This document shows positions 53,014 through 61,501 of a stretch of DNA of 64,000 nucleotides, piece after piece. This DNA is from Micromonospora cathayae. Lineage in GTDB: Bacteria; Actinomycetota; Actinomycetes; Mycobacteriales; Micromonosporaceae. A program made the position numbers and the translations under genes. Numbering within the stretch: the first letter of the stretch is position 1; each line of letters opens with the position of its first letter. The stretch lies in contig NZ_CP118615.1 in NCBI RefSeq assembly GCF_028993575.1, positions 4,059,001 to 4,123,000 of the forward strand, read 5' to 3'. The notes under the pieces are model-generated. The model made no database searches and was not told where the DNA came from. It was given only the letters and a program-made list of their open reading frames with translations.

Positions 53014-54138
53014 ATGGAGCTGTCCTTCCTGCGCCCGCTCTACGAGCATCCCGGGCCGTGGTGTTCGGTGTACCTGGACGCGTCCCGGGACACCCAGGAC
53101 TCCCGCCCCGCCCTGGACCTGCGCTGGCGGGCCCTGGCGGGCCGCCTCGCCGACCAGGGGGCGGACCCGGCGACGGTGGCCGCCCTGGACCGGACGGTGC
53201 GCGGGCACGACCCGCTGACCGGCGACTACGGGCTGGCCGTCTTCGCGGCCCGGGGCCGGGTGGCGCTGGCCGAGTACCTCTCCGCCCCGCCCGCGACGGA
53301 TCTCGCCTACCACGGTCCGCTGCCGCACACCATGCCGCTGGTCGCCGACCGGGGCGAACAGGTCGCCTGGGTGCGGGTGCTCGCCGACCGCACCGGGGCC
53401 GACGTGGTGGCGGTCAGCGCCGGTGGCGTGCCGCGCCGGGCGCACGTACGGGGCCGGGAGAGCTACCAGCTGCGCCGGGTGCGGCCGGGCGGCTGGTCCC
53501 AGTCGCGCTACCAGCGGGCCGCCACCGAGGCGTGGCACCACAACGCCGGGGACACGGCGGCGGCCACCGTCGAGCTGGCCGAGCGGGTCGGCGCCGAGGT
53601 GGTGGTGCTGGCCGGGGATGTCCGCGCCACCGGCGTGCTCGCCGCCCAGCTCCCGCCCCGCTGGCAGGACCGGCTGGTCCGGACCGACGCCGGCGCCCGC
53701 ACCGGCGGCGCCGACCCGGCCGCCATGGAGGACGTCACCGTGCAGACCGTCGCCGAGCTGGCCGACCGGCGGGTCCGCGAGACCCTGGACCGCTTCGGCG
53801 TCCAGGAGGACGTCGGGGCCGGGCTGGACGCGGTGGTCGCCGCGCTGCAACGCAACCAGGTCGACACCATGATCATGGTCGACGACCCGTCGTCGACCGA
53901 CGACCTGTGGATCGGCCCGGAACCGACCGAGATCGCCACCGACCCGGGTCAGCTCACCGCCCTGTCCGTCGACGAGCCGCAGCGGGTACGCGCCGACCAG
54001 GCGTTGCTACGCGCCCTGGTCGGCACCGACGCGGCGTTGACCGTGCTCGGGCGGGACGAGGCCCCCGAGCTGACCGACGGGATCGGCGCGGTACTGCGGT
54101 ACGTCGACGCCGGCACCCCGGGGCGTGGCCCGGCCTGA
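53014..54138 (+). CDS. baeRF/Vms1-like protein (Rv2629 family)
   Basis: A 374-residue protein of the bacterial/archaeal eRF1-like (baeRF) superfamily, related to mycobacterial Rv2629. The eRF1-like central domain has LVADRTGADVVAVSAG, and GGWSQSRYQRAATEAWHHNA carries the Gln motif where Vms1/eRF1 hydrolyse peptidyl-tRNA. The C-terminus has an L7Ae/eRF3-like fold (VDTMIMVDDPSS). Such proteins are suspected in ribosome rescue or hibernation. Its presence with smpB in the same window is a coincidence worth noting. The ATG follows GGAAAGGGG. Confidence 0.83.
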   Translation: MELSFLRPLYEHPGPWCSVYLDASRDTQDSRPALDLRWRALAGRLADQGADPATVAALDRTVRGHDPLTGDYGLAVFAARGRVALAEYLSAPPATDLAYHGPLPHTMPLVADRGEQVAWVRVLADRTGADVVAVSAGGVPRRAHVRGRESYQLRRVRPGGWSQSRYQRAATEAWHHNAGDTAAATVELAERVGAEVVVLAGDVRATGVLAAQLPPRWQDRLVRTDAGARTGGADPAAMEDVTVQTVAELADRRVRETLDRFGVQEDVGAGLDAVVAALQRNQVDTMIMVDDPSSTDDLWIGPEPTEIATDPGQLTALSVDEPQRVRADQALLRALVGTDAALTVLGRDEAPELTDGIGAVLRYVDAGTPGRGPA

Positions 54139-54205
54139 CCCGCCCCGCCGACCTGCCCCGCCGACCCGGGACGCGGTGACCTGCCGTACCCGGGTCGCCG
54201 GCGTC

Positions 54206-54230
54206 GTTTAGTCGGGGCTGGCCAGGGCAT
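54206..54230 (+). promoter_or_regulatory. SigB/SigF-type promoter candidate
   Basis: GTTT (54206-54209) and GGGCAT (54225-54230) are separated by 15 bases, close to the GTTT-N15-GGGTAT consensus of stress sigma factors. It precedes the iron-containing redox gene by 30 bases. A SigB/F-type sigma gene lies 3 kb away. Confidence 0.35.
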
Positions 54231-54259
54231 CTACTGGCCCAGTCGACCCAGGAGGTGCC

Positions 54260-55303
54260 ATGTCCGACCCCGCTGCGCGCCCGTACGGCCCCGCGCCGTT
54301 GCCCCGGGCACGCGGCCCGGTCCCCGCCGCCGTGCTCACCGCGTGGCGGCACCCGCCACACGACCTGCCGGACCACCTCGTCCCCGAACCGGACGACCCG
54401 CTCACCGACGAGGACCTGCACCTGACCCTGTTCCTCTGCTACGAACTGCACTACCGGGGCTGGGTCGGGGTGGCCGAGGAGTGGGAGTGGCAGCCGTCCC
54501 TGCTGGCCCTGCGGGCCCGTGCCGAGCGGCCGTTCGAGGCGGCCCTGCGTCGGCTGGTCGGTCCGCTGCCGACACCGTCAGCGGCGGAGCTGCCGGCGGC
54601 GCTGGCCGAGCTCACCCGGGCCGACCACGGTCCGCCGCTCGCGGCCACCCTGCACCGGACGGCCACCCTGGAGCAGTTCCGGGAGTTCGTCGTGCACCGC
54701 TCGATCTACCACCTGAAGGAGGCCGACCCGCACTCCTGGGCGATCCCCCGGCTCGGCGCGCCGGCCAAGGCCGCGCTGCTGGAGATCCAGATGGACGAGT
54801 ACGGTGGCGGCCGCCCGGAGCGGATGCACGCCGAACTGTTCCGCGGCACCCTGGACCGGCTCGGTCTGGACAGCGGCTACGCCGCGTACCTGGAGGCGGT
54901 CCCGGGGGTGACCCTGGCCACCAACAACCTGATCTCGCTGTTCGGCCTGCACCGGCGGTGGCGCGGGGCGCTGGTGGGGCACCTGGCAGCCTTCGAGATG
55001 ACCTCCTCGCTGCCGAACCGTCGGTACGGCAACGGGCTGCGCCGGCTGGGACTGGACGGGACGGCCACCCGCTTCTACGACGAGCACGTCACCGCCGACG
55101 CCGTGCACGAGCAGATCGCCGCACACGACCTGTGCGGGGGACTGGTCCGGGCCGAGCCGGACCTCGCCGGGGACGTGCTGTTCGGCGCGGCGGCGTGCCT
55201 GGCGGTGGACGGGCTCCTCGCCGGACACCTGCTGGACAGTTGGGCCGCCGGCGGCAGCTCGCTGCGCCCGACGACCGGCACCGCGCTGCCGTTGGCGGCC
55301 TGA
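54260..55303 (+). CDS. Iron-containing redox enzyme (haem-oxygenase-fold diiron family)
   Basis: A 347-residue protein of the haem-oxygenase-like diiron oxidase group (as in CADD, UndA, BesC and SznF). Ligand-type residues appear in helix-spaced motifs: ELHYRGWVGVAEEWEW, HRSIYHLKEADPHSW, LLEIQMDEYGGGRPERMHAELF and FYDEHVTADAVHEQIAAHD. A conserved basic/Trp N-terminus precedes the bundle. Members cut or oxidise unusual substrates; here it is unknown. The ATG has AGGAGG. The convergent CDGSH gene is a frequent companion of this family and probably supplies electrons. Confidence 0.82.
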   Translation: MSDPAARPYGPAPLPRARGPVPAAVLTAWRHPPHDLPDHLVPEPDDPLTDEDLHLTLFLCYELHYRGWVGVAEEWEWQPSLLALRARAERPFEAALRRLVGPLPTPSAAELPAALAELTRADHGPPLAATLHRTATLEQFREFVVHRSIYHLKEADPHSWAIPRLGAPAKAALLEIQMDEYGGGRPERMHAELFRGTLDRLGLDSGYAAYLEAVPGVTLATNNLISLFGLHRRWRGALVGHLAAFEMTSSLPNRRYGNGLRRLGLDGTATRFYDEHVTADAVHEQIAAHDLCGGLVRAEPDLAGDVLFGAAACLAVDGLLAGHLLDSWAAGGSSLRPTTGTALPLAA

Positions 55304-55390
55304 CCCGCTGACGGCCCCGGCCGGACGGCCGGCACCGCGCTACCCACGGCGGCCGGACCCGCCCTGGGCGGCCCGGCCGGGACCGGTGGC

Positions 55391-55618
55391 TCAGGTCGGT
55401 CGGTGGTTCCCCTCGGCGCGGAAACCGGTCACCTTGTGGGTGCCGTCGCAGAACGGCTTCAACCCCGACCGGCCGCACCGGCACAGCGCCACCGTGCCCC
55501 GCCGGGTGTCGATGCGCTCCCCGTCCGGAGTGACCAGGGCGAAGTCCCCCCGCACCAGCAGCGGCCCGTCCGGGTAGGGGGTGATGGTGGTCGCGGCGGC
55601 TCTCTCGTTCTCCGGCAT
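55391..55618 (-). CDS. CDGSH iron-sulfur domain protein
   Basis: A 75-residue protein with CRCGRSGLKPFCDGTH, the three-Cys/one-His ligand set of CDGSH 2Fe-2S clusters. The N-terminal half forms the small beta-cap (YPDGPLLVRGDFALVTPDG). Known relatives are mitoNEET and bacterial electron carriers. It is convergent with the diiron-type protein gene and divergent from an unknown 480-residue protein, suggesting one redox function. No clear ribosome site; the ATG is from the family. Confidence 0.92.
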   Translation of the reverse strand: MPENERAAATTITPYPDGPLLVRGDFALVTPDGERIDTRRGTVALCRCGRSGLKPFCDGTHKVTGFRAEGNHRPT

Positions 55619-55803
55619 GGCACCGGATGTGCCCGGCCCGGATGCCCCGAAACCCCGCCCGGCCAGCCCCGGCGGCAGCCGGACGCCGGGGGCGCGACCT
55701 CCGTCCGGGGCCGGGGAAACCCGAAGGGGGACCAGGCTCGGATTCCCCCCGCCGGGTGGCGGAGGCCCCGTTTGAACCCCATCCGGACGGGAAGCCGGGC
55801 CGC

Positions 55804-57246
55804 GTGGCGAGCGAACGAGGCAGGGTCGGATCGGGACGCGGGACGCGCGGTGGACCTCCGGACGCCGGTGCCGGCCCCGCCGGGGACCGGGTGGTGGCGG
55901 TGGGCAGCACCGCGCGGGTGCTGGTGGCGGCGGCCGCGCGGGCGTTGAACGGCACCGACTGCGCCGACATCGGCCATCCGCCGGCCCTGTCCCGGTTCGT
56001 GGGCGCGCCCGAGCCGGTACGCCGGGCGGCCGTGGTCCGGGCCGCCGGGCGGGTGGCGCTGACCGTGGACCAGGCCGCCGAGGTGGACGCCGGACGGGTG
56101 GCCCGGTGGATCGTCGACCAGTACCCGGACCGGCGTTTCCCGGCCGTGGTGCTCGGCTCGGCGCACGGGGCGGCCGTCCACCTCGCGGTGGCGCTCGGCG
56201 TGCCGTGGCTGCCCACCGGATTCGAGACCACCGTGCACTGGACCGACGGGGCGGTCGACCGGCCCCGGGCCGCCTGGGACCACGGCGCGGCGCTGGCCGC
56301 CCGGCTGTTGCGCGGCAACGACGACGTACACGTCCGCCAGGTGCACTGCCCGGCCAGCCGGGGCGCGCTGGCCGGGGCGACGGTGTCGCTGGGCGTACGG
56401 TGGCAGCGGCTGCCGGCGGCGTACCTGCGGTTCCTGGCCGACCAGCTGGACCCCGGCGCGCCGGTGCTGCTGCTGCGCGACGCCCGCACCTGGCCGGTCC
56501 GCGACTCCGGTCGCGGGCACAGCTTCCAGGTGGGCTGCCCGGCCAGCGGGCTGGACCCGGTGGACTTCCATCCGGACGCCCACGCGCTGCGTCAGGTGCT
56601 CCGCTCCGCCGGCGGTGACGGCGCGCGCTGGGACCCGCCGGAGGTCTCCGTGCCGCAGGCCCCGGCCGAGAACGGCGTGGAGTCCGGTTTCGAACTCGAC
56701 GCCCGGGACTGGGCCGGTCGTCGGGGACACCCGCTGCACCGGGTGCTCGTGCCGCGCCCGGAGGTGCTCAGCGCGGCCGTCGCCGACCTGTACCGGGGGT
56801 GGCTGCGCGCGGCCGGCAAGACCGGTGACCGGTTGGTGGTGGAGTGTGGTCGACTGCTCGACCCGTGGCAGGTGGTGCGGGCCGGGCTGGTGCCGTACTG
56901 GTGCGAGAACGCCACCCGGCGCAGCGTCTCGGCCGCCGAGTGGTGGCTGGCCGGCAGCGAGCCGTTCACCTCGGTGGACGTCCTGCCGGAGCCGCCGGGG
57001 GTGGCGTCCCCGGCGCTGGCCGGGCTGCCGCAGTGGCTCGCCGTCGCCTCGTTCGGCCGTCGTCGCCGCGCCCTGGACCGGACCGCCGCGCGCGGCTACC
57101 CGGTGACCTCCGTGCCCACCCGCCGCGCCACCGAGGTGCTCCGGGGCCAGCCGTACGACCTGCCGGTGCCGCCGCCGCTGCGGGCGGACGTCGCGCTGGC
57201 CGCGTTGCGGGACAGCGGCACCGCGCAGGGCCTGCTGGTCACCTGA
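55804..57246 (+). CDS. Unrecognised 480-residue protein
   Basis: I do not recognise this protein. It is soluble (no signal or membrane helix), about 480 residues, with an alpha/beta look. VVLGSAHGAAVHLAVALG resembles a glycine-rich turn or hydrolase-like elbow, followed by TGFETTVHW, CPASRGALAG and GHSFQVGCPASGLDPVDFHPDAH, which contain several conserved-looking Cys/His/Asp. The C-terminal part (CENATRRSVSAAEWWLAGSEPF) may be a second domain. The start GTG at 55804 is uncertain; the frame is open earlier. It lies between the CDGSH gene and the stress sigma factor. Confidence 0.6.
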   Translation: MASERGRVGSGRGTRGGPPDAGAGPAGDRVVAVGSTARVLVAAAARALNGTDCADIGHPPALSRFVGAPEPVRRAAVVRAAGRVALTVDQAAEVDAGRVARWIVDQYPDRRFPAVVLGSAHGAAVHLAVALGVPWLPTGFETTVHWTDGAVDRPRAAWDHGAALAARLLRGNDDVHVRQVHCPASRGALAGATVSLGVRWQRLPAAYLRFLADQLDPGAPVLLLRDARTWPVRDSGRGHSFQVGCPASGLDPVDFHPDAHALRQVLRSAGGDGARWDPPEVSVPQAPAENGVESGFELDARDWAGRRGHPLHRVLVPRPEVLSAAVADLYRGWLRAAGKTGDRLVVECGRLLDPWQVVRAGLVPYWCENATRRSVSAAEWWLAGSEPFTSVDVLPEPPGVASPALAGLPQWLAVASFGRRRRALDRTAARGYPVTSVPTRRATEVLRGQPYDLPVPPPLRADVALAALRDSGTAQGLLVT

Positions 57247-57526
57247 TCCCCATCCGCCTCCCGCGCCCCGGCGGCACGCCCGCGTACCGGCTCCGCCGGT
57301 GGTGGACCGGGCCAGCCCGGCGAATCATCCTCGCGACCTCGGGGTCTCGTGGTTGAGTACCTACAGAGCGGAAACACCGCTGGCTGCGACGACCTGATCA
57401 CGTTTCGTGGCGCTGCGGTTGTCGCTCGTCGCATTCCCCAATCTCCGACCCGGCCGGCCCGGGCGCGGCACTGTGCCGTGCCCGGGACCAGCCGGACGGA
57501 GGGGACCTTCGGCGAGGGAGGCGCGG

Positions 57527-58405
57527 ATGTTCGGACAGCCCACCACAACCACCCCGGCCCCGACCGAGCGGGGACTGGAGGACCTTGACGCGGCGGCTCT
57601 GGCGTACGCGGCGCGGATCGAGGGTCTTCCGCCCGAACGGCGGCAGGAGGCGCGGGACGACCTGGTCCGGTTCGCCCTGCCGTTCGCCGGGCGGCTGGCC
57701 CGCCGCTACCGGGGCCGGGGCGAGCCGCTGGAGGACCTGGAGCAGGTGGCCCGGCTCGGTCTGGTCAACGCCGTCGACCGGTACGACCCGGAGCGGGGTT
57801 CGTTCACCGCGTACGCGGCGATCACCATCGTGGGTGAGATCAAGCGGCACTTCCGGGACCGCACCTGGGGGGTGCACGTGCCCCGCCGGCTGCGGGACCT
57901 GATCCTCGAGGTCGGCCAGGCGACCGCCGCGCTGACCAGTGAGCTGTCCCGCAGCCCCACGGTGGCCGAACTGGCCGAGCGGCTGGAGACCCCGCAGGAG
58001 GAGATCCTCGCCGCGTTGGAGTCCGCCGCCGGCTACAGTCCGGCCTCGCTGAACGCGCCGGTCGGTGGGGAGAGCTCCGCCGAGTTCGGTGACCTGGTGG
58101 GTGAGTCGGACAACGCGTTGGAGTCGGTCGACGACCGGGTGACCGTCAGTGGTCTGCTGCACCGGCTGCCCTGGCGGGAGCGGCGCATCCTGGCGATGCG
58201 GTTCTACGGCAACCAGACCCAGGCGGAGATCGCGGCGCGGTTCGGCATTTCCCAGATGCACGTCTCCCGGCTGTTGTCCCGGGCGTTGACCTGGCTGCGT
58301 CAGGCCATGCTCGCCGACGCCCCGCCGCCCTGGCAGAACGGCGAGCAGCCGGAGACCGGGCGCACCCGGGCGGCGGCGACCGCGCAGCCCGCCGACCGGG
58401 GGTAG
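57527..58405 (+). CDS. SigB/SigF-type RNA polymerase sigma factor
   Basis: A 292-residue group-3 sigma factor with regions 2, 3 and 4. LEDLEQVARLGLVNAVDRYDPERGSF-type region 2 (DLEQVARLGLVNAVDRYD), IVGEIKRHFRDRTWGVHVPR, SRSPTVAELAERLETPQEEI (region 3) and YGNQTQAEIAARFGISQMHVSRLLSR (region 4, split here as QTQAEIAARFGIS and MHVSRLLSRAL). SigB/F-type sigmas are held by RsbW-like kinases and released by STAS antagonists, so the partner-switching proteins in this window are candidate regulators. The ATG follows GAGGGAGG. The STAS-HATPase protein is 2.3 kb downstream. Confidence 0.92.
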   Translation: MFGQPTTTTPAPTERGLEDLDAAALAYAARIEGLPPERRQEARDDLVRFALPFAGRLARRYRGRGEPLEDLEQVARLGLVNAVDRYDPERGSFTAYAAITIVGEIKRHFRDRTWGVHVPRRLRDLILEVGQATAALTSELSRSPTVAELAERLETPQEEILAALESAAGYSPASLNAPVGGESSAEFGDLVGESDNALESVDDRVTVSGLLHRLPWRERRILAMRFYGNQTQAEIAARFGISQMHVSRLLSRALTWLRQAMLADAPPPWQNGEQPETGRTRAAATAQPADRG

Positions 58406-58519
58406 CGGCGCGCGCCCCGGCCCGGCGACTCGGCGACCCAGTCCGCGAGGGCGGCGCAGCCCGGCGATCGGGGCTAGCGGGGCCGCGCGGGCGGGCCGGG
58501 TGGGTCGGGCGGGCCGGAT

Positions 58520-58537
58520 GGCTGCCTGCGGGCAGCC
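58520..58537. terminator. Small hairpin between sigma factor and ctaD
   Basis: GGCTGCC and GGCAGCC form 7-bp arms around TGCG between two convergent genes. A weak terminator candidate in a low-complexity stretch. Confidence 0.35.
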
Positions 58538-58566
58538 CGGCGACCGGCGGTGGGGGAATCCCCGGC

Positions 58567-60561
58567 TCAGTCGTGGGGCGGCGGGTGGGGGTGCCGCCAG
58601 CGGTCGTTGCCGTCGGGCTCCCGCTCGGCGTCGAGCGGATCCTCGCCGGGCTGCTCGGTCTCCTCGAAGCTGGGCCGCAACACCCCCTCCGGCTCGGGGA
58701 CCTCCACCGGACGGGCCCCGGACTGCGGGATCGGCTGGTAGTCGGCGGCCTCGTGGGCGCCCCGGGCGCCCCGGGCGCTCGGCGACTCCGGTAGGTGCTT
58801 CTCGTGGCGCAGTTCCTCGCGCATGGTCTGGGGTGGGCGGGTGCTGCGTTGCGGCAGGTCCCGGCCGAGGTCGGCGACGAGGGGGCCGTACTTGGCGTCG
58901 AACGCCGGCCGCTCGGAGCGGATCCGGGGCATCCGGTCGAAGTTGCGCAGCGGGGGCGGGCAGGTGGTGGCCCATTCGAGGGAGTTGCCGAAGCCCCACG
59001 GATCGTCGACGGTCACCATCGCCCCGTACCGCCAGGACTTCCAGGCGTTCCAGATGAAGAACAGGGTGGAGACGCCGAGTACGAACGAGGAGACGGTGGA
59101 GATGGTGTTCAACGTGGTGAAGCCGTCGGTGGGCAGGTAGTCGGCGTACCGGCGGGGCATGCCCTCGTTGCCGAGCCAGTGCTGCACCAGGAACGTGCCG
59201 TGGAAGCCGAGGAACATGGTCCAGAAGTGGATCTTGCCGAGGCGTTCGTCCATCAGCCGGCCGGTCATCTTCGGCCACCAGAAGTAGAACCCGCCGAAGA
59301 GCGCGAAGACCACCGTGCCGAACAGCACGTAGTGGAAGTGGGCCACCACGAAGTAGCTGTCGGTGACGTGGAAGTCCACCGGAGGCGAGGCGAGCAGCAC
59401 CCCGGTCAGCCCGCCGAGCAGGAAGGTCACCAGGAAACCGACCGCGAACAGCATCGGCGTCTCGAAGGTGAGCTGCCCCTTCCACATGGTGCCGATCCAG
59501 TTGAAGAACTTCACCCCGGTGGGCACCGCGATCAGGAAGCTCAGGATGCTGAAGAACGGCAGCAGGACCTGGCCGGTGGCGAACATGTGGTGCGCCCAGA
59601 CCGTCATCGACAGCACGGTGATCGCGATGGTGGCCGCGACCAGACCCTTGTACCCGAAGATCGGTTTGCGGGAGAAGACCGGGATGATCTCGGTGATGAT
59701 GCCGAAGAACGGCAGCGCGATGATGTACACCTCGGGATGGCCGAAGAACCAGAACAGGTGCTGCCACAGCATCTGACCGCCGGTGGCCGGGTCGTACACG
59801 TGCGCCCCGAGCAGCCGGTCGGCGGCCAGCGCCAGCAGCGCGGCGGCCAGCAGCGGGAAGACCAGCACCACCAGCAGGCTGGTGAGCAGCATGTTCCAGG
59901 TGAAGATCGGCATCCGGAACATGGTCATGCCGGGCGCCCGCAGGGTGAGCACGGTGGCGATCAGGTTGACCGCGCCGAGGATGGTCCCCAGCCCGGAGAG
60001 CACCAGCCCGATGATCCACATGTTCGGCCCGACGCCGGGCGAGTGCTGCACCCGGCTCAGCGGCGTGTACGCGGTCCAGCCGAAGTCCGCCGAGCCGTCG
60101 GGGGTGAGGAAACCGCCGATGACCATCAGCCCGCCGACCAGGAACAGCCAGTAGGCCAGCGCGTTCAGCCGGGGGAACGACACGTCCGGCGCGCCGATCT
60201 GGATCGGTACCAGGTAGTTGCCGAAACCGAACGCGGCCGGGGTGGCGAAGAGCAGCAGCATGATGGTGCCGTGCGAGGTGAACAGCTGGTTGTACTGCTC
60301 GGGGGAGAGGAACTGGAGGCCGGGCCGGGCCAGCTCGCCGCGGATCAGCATCGCCTGCACCCCGGCGACCAGGAAGAAACCGAACGAGGTCAGCAGGTAC
60401 AGCAGGCCGATCTGTTTGTGGTCGGTGGTGGCCAGGAAACGCAGCAGCTTGCCGCCGGGCAGGGCCGGGCGGACCGGCCCGGGGTAGCCGCCGAAGCGGG
60501 CCGGCGCGAGGATGGCCGGTCCCCGGTCCCGGCCCGCCCCGGTACTGGTCGATGTCGTCAT
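58567..60561 (-). CDS. ctaD: Cytochrome c oxidase subunit I (CtaD), orphan copy
   Basis: A 664-residue haem-copper oxidase subunit with 12 helices. TSHGTIM and [11 protein letters not shown] give haem ligands, [10 protein letters not shown] the CuB His with the cross-linked Tyr, and [10 protein letters not shown] the other CuB histidines. D-channel residues lie in [20 protein letters not shown]. The last 95 residues are a charged, Pro-rich cytoplasmic tail. No ctaC, ctaE or qcr genes are nearby, so it would assemble with subunits encoded elsewhere or act as a second isoform. The ATG is used; an upstream GTG four codons away is possible. Confidence 0.94.
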   Translation of the reverse strand: MTTSTSTGAGRDRGPAILAPARFGGYPGPVRPALPGGKLLRFLATTDHKQIGLLYLLTSFGFFLVAGVQAMLIRGELARPGLQFLSPEQYNQLFTSHGTIMLLLFATPAAFGFGNYLVPIQIGAPDVSFPRLNALAYWLFLVGGLMVIGGFLTPDGSADFGWTAYTPLSRVQHSPGVGPNMWIIGLVLSGLGTILGAVNLIATVLTLRAPGMTMFRMPIFTWNMLLTSLLVVLVFPLLAAALLALAADRLLGAHVYDPATGGQMLWQHLFWFFGHPEVYIIALPFFGIITEIIPVFSRKPIFGYKGLVAATIAITVLSMTVWAHHMFATGQVLLPFFSILSFLIAVPTGVKFFNWIGTMWKGQLTFETPMLFAVGFLVTFLLGGLTGVLLASPPVDFHVTDSYFVVAHFHYVLFGTVVFALFGGFYFWWPKMTGRLMDERLGKIHFWTMFLGFHGTFLVQHWLGNEGMPRRYADYLPTDGFTTLNTISTVSSFVLGVSTLFFIWNAWKSWRYGAMVTVDDPWGFGNSLEWATTCPPPLRNFDRMPRIRSERPAFDAKYGPLVADLGRDLPQRSTRPPQTMREELRHEKHLPESPSARGARGAHEAADYQPIPQSGARPVEVPEPEGVLRPSFEETEQPGEDPLDAEREPDGNDRWRHPHPPPHD

Positions 60562-60661
60562 CCCGCTGCTCACCCCGTCCGCGCCCGGAGATAGGACGGG
60601 CGTGACTACCCGCCGCTCTCACCATCAAACCAGGCGAGAAGCGGGAAAAGGGGCGTAACGG

Positions 60662-61387
60662 CTACAGTGCGGGGAGCATCGCCCAGACCACCTTGCCGTT
60701 CCCCACCGGGGAGGTCCCCCAACGCTGGGTCAGGTCCCGCACCAGCAGCAACCCCCGCCCACCCTCGGCGTCGGCGCGCGGATTCCCCGGCCGGGCCACC
60801 GCCCGGCTCCCGTCGGTGACGGCCACGTGCAGGTACGGCCGCCGCAGGGTCAGGGTGACCTGCATCGGGGTGCCGGCGTGCCGGACCACGTTGCCGACCA
60901 GCTCACTGAGCACCAGCGAGGACGGGCCGACCAGCTCCGGCAGGTTCCACCGGCCGCACGCGTCCCGGGCCAGCTCCCGCGCCCGGCGGCAGGCGTCGGC
61001 GACCGGCTGGAGCCGTACCCGCAGGCGCGGCGCGGCCCCGCTGACCTCCCGGCTGGCCTCGGCGTAGCTGCCGCGCACCGGCACCACCCGGCAGGCGGTC
61101 GACTCCGCCAACCAGCCCGCCGCGTCCGGCGGCGGGGCACAGAGCACCATCGGCACCGCCGGCCAGTCCGCCGCCTGCCGGGCGGTGGCCGCGAAGACCG
61201 ACAGCGCCAGCTGGTCCCGGACCCGCAGCCCGGCCAGGTCCACGATCAGCGCGTCCGGCTGGGCGGCCAGGCAGCGGTCCAGGACGGCGTGCACCGGACG
61301 CATCGTTTCCAGATCGAGGGTGCCGGCCAACCGGACCACCGTGACGGGCGAATCGTCACGTACCTGGCAGGTGATCCGCCTCGACAT
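60662..61387 (-). CDS. STAS-HATPase fusion, anti-sigma kinase-like protein
   Basis: A 241-residue fusion. Residues 1-105 are a STAS-like domain in which the phosphorylation loop reads VRDQLALSVFAAT, so the conserved Ser is Gln. Residues 125-240 are a GHKL ATPase of the RsbW type with SSLVLSELVGNVVRHA (N box), VAVTDGSRAVARPG (G1) and GRGLLLVRDLTQRWG (G2). Such proteins can bind ATP and phosphorylate STAS antagonists or sequester sigma factors. The missing Ser suggests a pseudo-antagonist. The ATG is chosen for its GGAGCAAGG ribosome site; the frame is open 33 codons further upstream. The sigma gene lies just beyond ctaD. Confidence 0.85.
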   Translation of the reverse strand: MSRRITCQVRDDSPVTVVRLAGTLDLETMRPVHAVLDRCLAAQPDALIVDLAGLRVRDQLALSVFAATARQAADWPAVPMVLCAPPPDAAGWLAESTACRVVPVRGSYAEASREVSGAAPRLRVRLQPVADACRRARELARDACGRWNLPELVGPSSLVLSELVGNVVRHAGTPMQVTLTLRRPYLHVAVTDGSRAVARPGNPRADAEGGRGLLLVRDLTQRWGTSPVGNGKVVWAMLPAL

Positions 61388-61501
61388 GGTCCTTGCTCCG
61401 TCCGTCCCGATGATCTCGTGCCCCCGGTGGTCCGCCAGTACCCTCCGGGGCTGCGCCGAAACCGGCACCGACAGCCACCGTGACAACAGTCAGGGGTGGG
61501 G

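Noticed and set aside
57398..60628. Very long antisense frame (over 1000 codons) opposite the sigma factor and partly overlapping ctaD
   Set aside because: High GC removes stop codons in alternate frames. The frame has low-complexity Arg/Pro/Gly/Ala composition and no family match, whereas the overlapping sigma and ctaD frames are clear.
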